Shown here: positions 56,993-64,000 of the stretch, in pieces | Numbering within the stretch: position 1 is the first letter of the stretch | Layout of the letters: each line of letters starts with the position of its first letter | Source: Nocardia sp. BMG51109 | Lineage (GTDB): Bacteria; Actinomycetota; Actinomycetes; Mycobacteriales; Mycobacteriaceae | DNA: 64,000 nucleotides | Assembly (NCBI RefSeq): GCF_000526215.1 | Contig: NZ_JAFQ01000003.1 | Coordinates: 124,001-188,000, forward strand | Direction: 5' to 3' | Position numbers and translations under genes: made by a program | Notes under the pieces: model-generated | Database searches by the model: none | The model's input: only the letters and a program-made list of their open reading frames with translations | What the model was told of the DNA's origin: nothing

Positions 56993-57115
56993 ATGTCCCT
57001 GCCTCGTCCGCAGGACCGCCTCGGCATCGATCATTCCGGGATCTTGTGCGCGGCGCGCCGACCGGTGTTGTATTCGACGTGAGTCAGCGGTCTTTCGATA
57101 GGAAGCGTCCCGATC

Positions 57116-57720
57116 ATGTCCGCTCCCGGCATCCCTCAGCGCAGCCTGACGATCAGCGAGGTCGCGACGGCCATGAATGTGGTCACCTCGACCCTGCGGT
57201 TCTACGAGCGGGAAGGGCTGATCCGGCCGCTGGCCCGCCGCGGCGGGAGGCGAGTCTACGCCCCGACATCCTCTCCCGGCCGGCGCTGATCGACATGGCG
57301 AAGCGGGCGGGATTCACCATCACCGAGATGGTCCGCGTCTTCGACGCCGGCACCGGGACACCTCGCCCGGAGTGGCGGGAACTGGCCGGACCGAAGCTGG
57401 CCGAACTCGACGCCGGGCACGAGACCACGGTGAACCTCATCGCCAACGGAACGCTCGCCCTGCTTCGGCACCCCGCATACCTCACCGAGCTGAGACGGCG
57501 TCCGGAGCTGGCTCCCGCGGTGGTCGAGGAGATCCTGCCTTACGACCCGCCGTGCAACTGACCGCCCGGGTGCTCCAGGCGGACACCGAACTGTATAGTC
57601 ACCCCTCCCGCAGGGCGCCATGGTCAACCTGATGCTGGCCGCCGCCCAGCGCGATCCGTCGGCGTTCACCGAACCGGACCTGTTCGACCCCGGTCGCGAG
57701 GCGAACTCCCATAGTTCCTG
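57116..57720 (+). pseudogene. Chimeric pseudogene: MerR regulator 5' part joined to cytochrome P450 3' part
   Basis: ATG 57116 opens a MerR helix-turn-helix ([20 protein letters not shown] and [10 protein letters not shown]). A 1-base loss in a C run near 57261 ends that frame at 57289; the MerR body continues in another frame ([32 protein letters not shown]). At about 57414 the reading changes directly into a P450 I-helix, [20 protein letters not shown], then [11 protein letters not shown]. Further single-base losses shift to [12 protein letters not shown] and later MVNLMLAAAQRDPSAFTEPD and LFDPGRE. The heme-binding Cys loop is absent. At least three frameshifts and a gene fusion mark it as dead. 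Confidence 0.85.
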
Positions 57721-57774
57721 GTCGGCATCGTTTCATTCAGGCACCACCCTGATCGAGGGCCGAGGATGCGAGTG

Positions 57775-60700
57775 TCAGGGGCAGAGGTTCCGGTATGGCG
57801 GTTCGGGCGGCGCGTAGTTGTTCCACTGTTCGCGAGTGAACCAGGCTGGGGTCGAAGCGCACAGTGAGACGGCGGGATCGGTCGTGAAACCAAGGTCCCA
57901 CAGCCGTACTTCGGCATTATCGGTTGCCTCAACCAGTATTCTGCCGTCGGGACTGAATACCATGGACTGCACTGAACCGCCGGGGCCGTTGAGCGGTTCG
58001 CCGAGTGGCCGGTTGTTCTCCACGTCCCACAGCCGCACGGTGCCGTGTCGATCGCCGGTGGCGATGGTTTTATTGTCGGGGCTGAATATCATGGACTGCA
58101 CGGGCTCGCCGTGGCTGATGGTCGATTTATCGCCCACCGCGTCGTCGGATATACTCCACAATTGGACTGTGCCGGTGTTGAGGCTACTGATGGCAAGGGT
58201 TTTACTGTCGGGACTGAATGCCACAAAAGATGTCGGCGGGTTTCTTCCTTCGAGGGGTTTGCCGAGTGGCCGGTGGTTTTTCATATCCCACAGCCGTGTC
58301 GACTGACCGCCACCGGCGGCAAGGTTTTTGCCGTTCGGACTGAATGCCACCGCACGCAGGGGAGTATAGTTTTTGTGGCCGGTCATCGGTTCGTCGAGAA
58401 ATTGGTAATCCTCTACACGCCATAACCGGACTGTGCCATCTTGAGCGCCTGTGGCAAGAGTCTTCCCGTCAGGGCTGAACACGATCGAAATCAACGCAGC
58501 GCTGCTGCTGCCGCTGAGCCGGTTACCGAGAGGTCGGTGGTCTTCGACATTCCACAATTGGACCGTACTATCGTTGAAGCCGCCGGTAGCGAGGGTTTTT
58601 CCGTCAGGACTGAACGCGACCGAAGCCACTTCCAATGTATGGCCGAGGAGTGGTTGGCCAAGCAATTTATTGCGTTCCACGTCCCAGAACCGGACCGTGC
58701 CGTCGGATCCACCGGTGGCTAGAGTCTTTCCGTCGGGGCTCAACGCCAGAGCGCTGACCCCGGTCTTCTCGTTGTGGCCGGTGAGTTGTTCGTCCAGTGG
58801 TCTGCGGATGGCTACATTCCACAATCTGACCGTGTTGTCGGCGCCGCCGGTGGCGAGAGTTTTTCCGTCCGTACTGAACGTTATCGAATTCACCATTCCG
58901 TCGTGGCCGGTGAGTGGTTCGCCGAGTGCTCGGTTATGTTCCACGTCCCATAATCTTATCGTGCCGTCGGCGCCGCCGGTGGTGAGAGTTTTCCCGTCGG
59001 GGCTGAATGCCACCGACAACACCTGTTTGTTGTGTCCGGTCAATGGTTCGCCGAGCGGTTCGCGTCTGATCGCGTCCCACAATCGGATGGTGCCGTCGTC
59101 GCCGCCTATGGCGAGAGTTTTCCCGTCAGGGCTGAACGCCATCGACTGCACGGGTCCCTTGTTGTTGGCAAGTCGTTCGCCGAGTGGCTCGTTGAGTCCC
59201 ATGTCCCACAGTTGGACTGTACCGTCAAAGCCTCCGCTAACGACCGTTTTCCCATCGGGGGAGAATGTAACCTTGGCCCCGTCGTCGCCGAGGTGAATGA
59301 CAGAAAGCCCGGGCAGGGGCTGCTTGCGTTCTATATCCCACCGCTGGATCTTGCCTTTCCAACTGCTAGCGGCGAGACTTTTTCCGTCGGAACCGAATGC
59401 CACCGACTGCACTCCCCAGTCCAATCTGATGGCTGGTTCGTCGAAGGGCTGCTTGCGCTCTACGTCCCACAGCTGGACTGTACGGTCCTCGCTGTCGCCG
59501 CCGATGGCGAGAGTCCGGCCGTCGGGGCTGAATTCCAACGCCGACAGCAGCTTTTTGCCGGCGGGCAGTTCGCCGACGGGCTGGTTGCGCGCTATGTCCC
59601 ACAGTCGGACGACGCCGTCACTGCCACCGGTGGCCAGGACATTGCGGTCTGGGCTCATCGCCATCGTGGTCAGTTGACCGGTAGGGATAGGGGTGAAGCG
59701 TGTCATCGCTGGGTTGCGGATGGCTGCGAGCACAGCGTTGCGGGCTTCGGGCGTGGGGTCGATACGCCATGCCGCCAGGGCCGAAACCCGGGAGCCCAAC
59801 GGGTCCGAGGAGGCGAGGCGCTCGCTCTTGCCGACCAACTCGCGCGCCACGGCCCTGTCGCGTTGCTCATCCGATTTTCGGCTGGCGTGGAAAGCGACGA
59901 GTGTTGCTGCGGCCAGGGCGACGACCAGGAACATCAACACTCCGGTCGCGGCTCGGCGCTGCCGGACGCGAAGGTGTCGCGCTCGAATACCGGCGGCGAG
60001 GAACCGCGTCTCGGTGGCACCGAGCGGTGGATAGCGCGCCGGGTCGGCGGCGACCTGGTCGGCAGCCGTGACGGCAGTGTTGAGAACGTTGCCGGAGTAC
60101 AGGTGTGCGGAGTCGCGGGAGTTGCGGTCCCATTCGGCCGCCGCGGCGCGCAGGCGGGCGCAGACGGCGCGGTTCTCGCGGGTCTCGGCCAGCCAGGTAT
60201 CGCGTAGTAGCGGCCAGGTGGTCAGCAGCACCTCGTGGCTGATCTCGACGGTGTGCTTGCCCATGGTCAGCAGACGTTCGGCGGTGAATGCGGCCAGCAC
60301 CGCGTCGATGTCGGCCGGGTTCACGCCGTCCCAGGCCAGGTCGTCGCGGTGGACACGGTCGGCGGTGTCGGCGCCGTCGCTGCCGTTGACGACCAGCCGG
60401 GTGAAGATCCGGCGTGCGGCCTGCCGCTGGGGCCGGGTGAGCGAATCGTAGGCCCGCTGGGCGCTGTCGGCGACCGCGCCCTCGAGGCCGCCGCTGCGTT
60501 CGTAGTCGGCGACGGTGACCGTGTCGCCGGACCGCAGCCGCCAGGTCCGGTCCAGCGCATACGACAGCAGCGGGAGCACCCCGGCCGCCGACATCGTTGC
60601 CGCCACGGGTTCCGAATCGACTGCGCGAACCCGGGTTTCGCGGAGCAACTGTTCGGTGAGGTCGTCGTCGACGCGGGAGCCGGCTTGTTTGGCCGGTTCG

Positions 60701-61569
60701 GCGATCGCCAGCCGCAACTGCCGCTCGGTCATCGCCGTCACCAGAAAGTGGTGCTGGATCGCGTCGATCAGCTGTTCGTAGTCTCCGCAGCGGGCCTCGA
60801 AATCGTTGCGCATCACCAGAACCACCAGCACGGTGGTATCGGCGTGCCGGATCGTGGCGGCCGCATCCAACGCCGTGACGAACGCTTGCCGCTGTATCTC
60901 GTCGGAGCATTGGGTGAACACCTGCTCGAACTGGTCGACCACCAGCAGCAGCCCGCCCGGTTCACCGGACTCGGCCGACTGCCGGGCGGCCTGGGCGGCG
61001 GTCACCGCGAATCCGGCCGGGTCGTCGCGTAATTCGCGCCGGATCGTCGCCGCGTCCAGTCCCGCCACCTGGGCGGTGACCACCGCCAGTTCGTCGAGCG
61101 GAGAATGCCCGGCGGTCAGCAGCAGGCACGCCCACCGATGCGCCTGTGCCGCCCCGTCCAAACCCACTCCGCGCAGGCGGGGTATCACCCCGGCGCGCAG
61201 CAGCGACGATTTACCCGCGCCCGACACCCCTGACACGACCAGGACCCCGGGCTGGTGCAGACGCTGTGAAAGTCGTTGTAGTACTTCGTCGATCGCCTTG
61301 TCGCGGCCGAAGAAGAACGGCGCGTCACGTTCGGAGAACCAGCCCAACCCCCGATACGGCGACTCGACCTCGCCCGTGACGCCGATCAACGGCGCCGGCG
61401 CCACTCCGTCGGTCCACGTCCCTCGGTAGCTGTAGATCACCTGTGTGTTGTGGTCACCGACCTGCACGCCCTGCGCCGCGCGTGCGTCCACGTGCCGATC
61501 CCGGTCGGAACCGGTGCCGGACTCGTCTTCGGCGCCGGTTACCTCGGTATCGCGATCATTGCCGGTCAT
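57775..61569 (-). CDS. STAND NTPase with N-terminal amyloid-type motif and C-terminal WD40 repeats
   Basis: A 1264-residue NLR-like protein. Residues 33-43 (GVQVGDHNTQV) form an RHIM/BASS-like amyloid motif after a disordered acidic N-terminus. The nSTAND-type NTPase follows: SPYRGLGWFSERDAPFFFGR, Walker A GVSGAGKSS (114-122), Walker B LLLVVDQFEQVF (207-218). A helical region ends in one membrane segment (about 540-560, ATGVLMFLVVALAAATLVAF). From about 610 there are 14 WD40 repeats of the FSPDGKTLATGG...VRLWDV type, enough for two seven-bladed propellers. The WD40 DNA is less GC-rich than flanking genes. The start overlaps the partner gene by ATGA. Predicted role: ligand-sensing, oligomerising trigger that templates the partner's amyloid motif. 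Confidence 0.85.
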   Translation of the reverse strand: MTGNDRDTEVTGAEDESGTGSDRDRHVDARAAQGVQVGDHNTQVIYSYRGTWTDGVAPAPLIGVTGEVESPYRGLGWFSERDAPFFFGRDKAIDEVLQRLSQRLHQPGVLVVSGVSGAGKSSLLRAGVIPRLRGVGLDGAAQAHRWACLLLTAGHSPLDELAVVTAQVAGLDAATIRRELRDDPAGFAVTAAQAARQSAESGEPGGLLLVVDQFEQVFTQCSDEIQRQAFVTALDAAATIRHADTTVLVVLVMRNDFEARCGDYEQLIDAIQHHFLVTAMTERQLRLAIAEPAKQAGSRVDDDLTEQLLRETRVRAVDSEPVAATMSAAGVLPLLSYALDRTWRLRSGDTVTVADYERSGGLEGAVADSAQRAYDSLTRPQRQAARRIFTRLVVNGSDGADTADRVHRDDLAWDGVNPADIDAVLAAFTAERLLTMGKHTVEISHEVLLTTWPLLRDTWLAETRENRAVCARLRAAAAEWDRNSRDSAHLYSGNVLNTAVTAADQVAADPARYPPLGATETRFLAAGIRARHLRVRQRRAATGVLMFLVVALAAATLVAFHASRKSDEQRDRAVARELVGKSERLASSDPLGSRVSALAAWRIDPTPEARNAVLAAIRNPAMTRFTPIPTGQLTTMAMSPDRNVLATGGSDGVVRLWDIARNQPVGELPAGKKLLSALEFSPDGRTLAIGGDSEDRTVQLWDVERKQPFDEPAIRLDWGVQSVAFGSDGKSLAASSWKGKIQRWDIERKQPLPGLSVIHLGDDGAKVTFSPDGKTVVSGGFDGTVQLWDMGLNEPLGERLANNKGPVQSMAFSPDGKTLAIGGDDGTIRLWDAIRREPLGEPLTGHNKQVLSVAFSPDGKTLTTGGADGTIRLWDVEHNRALGEPLTGHDGMVNSITFSTDGKTLATGGADNTVRLWNVAIRRPLDEQLTGHNEKTGVSALALSPDGKTLATGGSDGTVRFWDVERNKLLGQPLLGHTLEVASVAFSPDGKTLATGGFNDSTVQLWNVEDHRPLGNRLSGSSSAALISIVFSPDGKTLATGAQDGTVRLWRVEDYQFLDEPMTGHKNYTPLRAVAFSPNGKNLAAGGGQSTRLWDMKNHRPLGKPLEGRNPPTSFVAFSPDSKTLAISSLNTGTVQLWSISDDAVGDKSTISHGEPVQSMIFSPDNKTIATGDRHGTVRLWDVENNRPLGEPLNGPGGSVQSMVFSPDGRILVEATDNAEVRLWDLGFTTDPAVSLCASTPAWFTREQWNNYAPPEPPYRNLCP

Positions 61570-61940
61570 CCGAAGGTGTTGTGCTGGGTGCCGTGATCTC
61601 CGATCTGTACACCCTGCGCGTGGCGCAGATCGATCCTGGCGCGGGCGGCCTCGACGCGATCCGACGGCAACTCCGACAGCAAAGTCTCTGCGGCCGAGCG
61701 CAGTTCACTGTCGCCGACCGAACGGTGGTGTCGCAGCGCGTCCTCGAGCTCAGCCACGTTTCCGCCCGGCGCTGCCTCGTTCGCCTCGATCACTTCGACG
61801 GCACCGGAATCGTCGCCGCCCCCGGTGAGCCGATCCCGCAGGGCCGTATAAGCGTCACGGACGGCCGCGGTCGCGGCATCCTGGCCCCCGGCCGCGGCGC
61901 CCACGATCAGCGCTGTCGTGATAACGGTCAACGGATCCAC
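61566..61940 (-). CDS. Small helical effector candidate with C-terminal amyloid-type motif (Bell-like)
   Basis: A 124-residue protein from GTG 61940, with GGGAGGAGC spaced 4-9 bases upstream. Residues 1-20 (VDPLTVITTALIVGAAAGGQ) are a Gly/Ala-rich hydrophobic helix, followed by amphipathic helices (AATAAVRDAYTALRDRL; NVAELEDALRHHR; ELRSAAETLLSELP). Residues 103-123 end with IDLRHAQGVQIGDHGTQHNT, matching the motif in the STAND protein (VDARAAQGVQVGDHNTQ). The build matches bacterial Bell-domain/BASS proteins, proposed analogues of the fungal HET-S pore-forming HeLo domain. A longer in-frame start at 62033 adds residues without the right composition. First gene of the two-gene operon. Confidence 0.8.
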   Translation of the reverse strand: MDPLTVITTALIVGAAAGGQDAATAAVRDAYTALRDRLTGGGDDSGAVEVIEANEAAPGGNVAELEDALRHHRSVGDSELRSAAETLLSELPSDRVEAARARIDLRHAQGVQIGDHGTQHNTFG

Positions 61941-62089
61941 ACGTGCTCCTCCCAGACACTGTGCTGGCAAAGTAACACGATCAAGCAGTCGCGAGCACCC
62001 GGACGACTCGAATTTCTTTGTCGAACAACGCAAGTAGGACCTGCCAAGGGATCGCTTCGCTGGGCAATTCGGAGGTCACCGACGACGGG

Positions 62090-63607
62090 CTATGCCCGCC
62101 TCCACCAGGGTGGGGCGGGTTGGCCGTGGTTCGGGTCAGCCGGGTTTTCGCCTGGCCTCGCCGGGGTCGGATGCTGGTGCGGGAGTGAGGTAGTCGCCCG
62201 GATGGTGGAATCGGTTGGTCCGGGTCGTCGCCTCGGATCCACGTGCGCCGGCGGAAACCACGCCGTGCGCCCGGCCCTGCGGTGGCCCGGTGGGACTGCT
62301 CGGGCGGTCCAGCCGGCCGTGGTGCCCGCGAGCCGGTGGTGGGGTTCGCAGACGAAGGTCAGCTGGTCGGCATCGGTGTCGCCGCCGTCGGCCCACTCGG
62401 TGCGATGGTGTGTCTGGCACAGGTATCCCGGTTTCGCGCAGCCGGGGAAGGTGCAGCCGACATCGCGGGCGTGCAACACGATCCGCTGGTCCGCCGACGC
62501 GATCCGTCTCGACCTGCCCAGATATAGTGGGCGACCGTCTCGGTGGTCGAACAATGCCAGGTAGTGATGCGCATGCGAGGCCAACCGCAACGCCGACCGG
62601 ACCGGCAGCAATGTCCCGCCGCCGGTCGCCACGGGCGGGCCCGATACCTCCACATGCGGAGAATCCGGATCGTGGTCGGCGACGGCATCTTCCAGCTCTC
62701 GCAGCGACATCGACACGATCACCGTCACCGGCAGGCCCCGATGCTGCCCCAGCCGGCCCGACGCAATGCTGTCGCGCAGCACCACTTTCAGCGCGTCGTG
62801 CTGGCGCTGGCCGGTGGTCCGGGAGTCCCGCACCCGCGCCGCCTCGTCCGGTTCCTCGTTCACAACGGGCGCCTCGTCGTCGGGATTGCAGGCTCCCGGC
62901 TTCGCGTACTTGGCGAATGCCGCCTCCAGATACGCGCGCAGTTCCGGGTCCGCCCACACCGTGCACCGGCTCATCAGATCCGGTCCCTGACGGCCCATCG
63001 TGAAATCCCGCCGCCGCGCCCGATCCGTATCGGTGAACGTCCCGTCCGGATTCACCAGTGCCGCAAGCTTGCCCGCGACCTGCCGCAGCTGATCGGGCCG
63101 CAGCTCTCGCGCGAACGCCGCCAGTTCCTGCTCCGCCTGCGCCCGGGTGCCCGCATCCACCACACACGGCAAATGCTCGATGAAATCCCTGATCACCTGC
63201 ACATGCGCGGACCCGATCGCCCCCTCGGCCTGCGCGGCCGCCGTCGCGGGCAGCCGAGGCTCGAGTATCTCCCCGGTGAGGTCGGTGCGATGAGCCAGCT
63301 CTTCCGCGGCACGCCACCGCGCCCGCGCCTCGCCCGGCGCGATCCGCAGCCCGTCGGCCAGCGTCTCGACCAGGTTGTTGGTAGCGAACTCGGTATTCGA
63401 CCACTGCTCGGCCATCTGCGCCACCACCTCCAGCCCCATCCCCGGAAGCGCGCGCAACACCGTCTCGATCCGCCGCAACAACCGCAACCGGTCGACGTTC
63501 GACAGTGCGTCCGTTCGCACGCCCGACACCCGCACGGCAGCGGCCTCCAACGCCGCGACCCCCGCCTCCACCTCGGGGTCCGCAAGCACGTCCGGCATCG
63601 AAACCAT
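62090..63607 (-). CDS. DUF222 / HNH endonuclease-domain protein (13E12 family)
   Basis: A 505-residue member of the actinobacterial 13E12-type repeat family, often present in many copies and near rearrangements. The DUF222 helical domain covers residues about 30-350 (LVETLADGLRIAPGEARARW; AFARELRPDQLRQVAGKLAA). The HNH domain is at about 375-425: VLHARDVGCTFPGCAKPGYL, CQTHHRTEWADGG, TDADQLTFVCEPHHRL, with paired Cys and His-His motifs. The Pro/His-rich C-terminus is disordered. Function unproven, possibly a DNA nuclease or mobile element component. Same strand as and 149 bp upstream of the amyloid pair. Confidence 0.88.
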   Translation of the reverse strand: MVSMPDVLADPEVEAGVAALEAAAVRVSGVRTDALSNVDRLRLLRRIETVLRALPGMGLEVVAQMAEQWSNTEFATNNLVETLADGLRIAPGEARARWRAAEELAHRTDLTGEILEPRLPATAAAQAEGAIGSAHVQVIRDFIEHLPCVVDAGTRAQAEQELAAFARELRPDQLRQVAGKLAALVNPDGTFTDTDRARRRDFTMGRQGPDLMSRCTVWADPELRAYLEAAFAKYAKPGACNPDDEAPVVNEEPDEAARVRDSRTTGQRQHDALKVVLRDSIASGRLGQHRGLPVTVIVSMSLRELEDAVADHDPDSPHVEVSGPPVATGGGTLLPVRSALRLASHAHHYLALFDHRDGRPLYLGRSRRIASADQRIVLHARDVGCTFPGCAKPGYLCQTHHRTEWADGGDTDADQLTFVCEPHHRLAGTTAGWTARAVPPGHRRAGRTAWFPPAHVDPRRRPGPTDSTIRATTSLPHQHPTPARPGENPADPNHGQPAPPWWRRA

Positions 63608-63895
63608 GTTCGAATTCTAGTGGCCGCCTATTCGACACGCCAACGAAAACTTCTGCCCGACAAGACATCCGGGTGCGTCGACGTGAAACACGTGAGCCTC
63701 ACAGCTGAAGCCGGAACCGTGGTCGACGACAGTCGGCAACTGCGCTGCTCGGACACGATAAACACGGTGCTGTGGAAACATGCTGCGTCCCTGCGGTGAA
63801 CGGCGGGTGTGACGGCCGTCTCGTTCACCGGACTGGCATCGGGAGGACACTCGGCGGTAGCCGCGAGGCCGATTCGGGCTGGCTTCATCGAGGAT
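63608..63895. other. Intergenic region before the GNAT gene
   Basis: 288 bp with no supportable gene. It separates the accessory island from the resumed conserved synteny. The first 90 bp are relatively A/T-rich and may hold the DUF222 gene promoter. Confidence 0.4.
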
Positions 63896-64000
63896 ATGAC
63901 GACACTGTCCGTGCTCACCGCGCCTGCCCGCACGACGGACACGGAGGGGGATCGGCCGCGTTACTCGCTGGTGGTGTCCTCCGACCCGGAGCACCGCCTC
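63896..64000 (+). CDS. GNAT-family acyltransferase, start only (Rv3027c-like)
   Basis: The first 35 codons of a plus-strand gene running off the window. MTTLSVLTAPARTTDTEGDR followed by YSLVVSSDPEHRL resembles the N-terminus of GNAT/hemolysin-like acyltransferases (N-terminal strand then the start of the LAAQRLRHxVF helix, which lies outside). GAGG lies upstream of the ATG. In M. tuberculosis the gene next to fixB is of this kind (Rv3027c). The assignment rests on 35 residues and on synteny. Confidence 0.55.
   Translation, partial: MTTLSVLTAPARTTDTEGDRPRYSLVVSSDPEHRL

Overview
The window is high-GC actinobacterial DNA and is most likely from Nocardia or a close relative in the Mycobacteriales. 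From memory of the M. tuberculosis H37Rv map, it carries the Rv3027c to Rv3053c neighbourhood (nrdHIE, nrdF, fecB, ctaD, serB2, ABC ATPase, NUDIX, echA17, two methyltransferases, Rv3035, Rv3034c, fixA/fixB and the Rv3030-Rv3032 polymethylated-glucan genes). Inserted among these are a Streptomyces-type conservon and an amyloid-signalling STAND module. No database search was run; all assignments come from motifs and remembered families. No rRNA, tRNA, CRISPR array or insertion sequence was seen.

Layout. 1-5.1 kb: end-truncated galK, galT with a short leader ORF, an exported protein, an ECF sigma factor and a secreted amidase with a long Pro/Gly/Thr tail. 5.5-11.6 kb: a CobW-type GTPase with a His-rich loop, then molybdenum-cofactor genes (moaE, fused moaC-moaB and moeA on minus; moaA and moaD on plus). 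11.7-14.2 kb: nadE and a TetR regulator, a divergent FMN reductase, and a zinc-free L36 paralogue under a Zur-like box. 14.5-23.4 kb: the class Ib ribonucleotide reductase regulon (nrdHIE and nrdF), each promoter carrying two NrdR-like boxes exactly 32 bp apart; a membrane pseudo-receiver, a coiled-coil protein, a HAD-like protein and mgtE lie between. 23.6-41 kb: phoD, an ARMT1-like protein and the conserved fecB-ctaD-serB-...-Rv3034c run. 41-50.8 kb: accessory block with DUF1697, a thermolysin-like protease, a heptad-repeat protein, NDH-2 with a divergent LysR, a four-gene conservon, a truncated aminoglycoside kinase remnant and a DUF1707 protein. 51.1-57 kb: fixB/fixA and the methyltransferase, GH57 and glycosyltransferase genes of methylglucose lipopolysaccharide synthesis; this block is inverted relative to the remembered M. 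tuberculosis order. 57.1-63.6 kb: accessory island with a MerR/P450 chimeric pseudogene, a 1264-residue STAND-WD40 protein, its small partner and a DUF222/HNH gene. 63.9 kb: start of an Rv3027c-like GNAT gene.

The most interesting system is at 57.8-61.9 kb. A 124-residue protein with a glycine-rich hydrophobic N-terminal helix ends in a GVQIGDHGTQ motif. The next gene overlaps it by ATGA and encodes a STAND NTPase with the same motif (GVQVGDHNTQ) at its N-terminus and 14 WD40 repeats at its C-terminus. This is the layout of amyloid-signalling NLR/effector pairs (fungal NWD2/HET-S; bacterial Bell/BASS systems), so it is a candidate regulated cell-death or anti-phage device.

A second theme is short tandem-repeat expansion. 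In-frame 24-bp units occur at the ends of galT, the HAD-like gene and the Rv3030-like methyltransferase; shorter units occur in moaC-moaB and mgtE; a 21/42-bp unit builds a coiled-coil gene; a 17-bp array follows serB; and a 140-bp tandem duplication abuts fixB. A third theme is the frequency of TANNNT hexamers 6-8 nt upstream of start codons, which indicates many leaderless transcripts.
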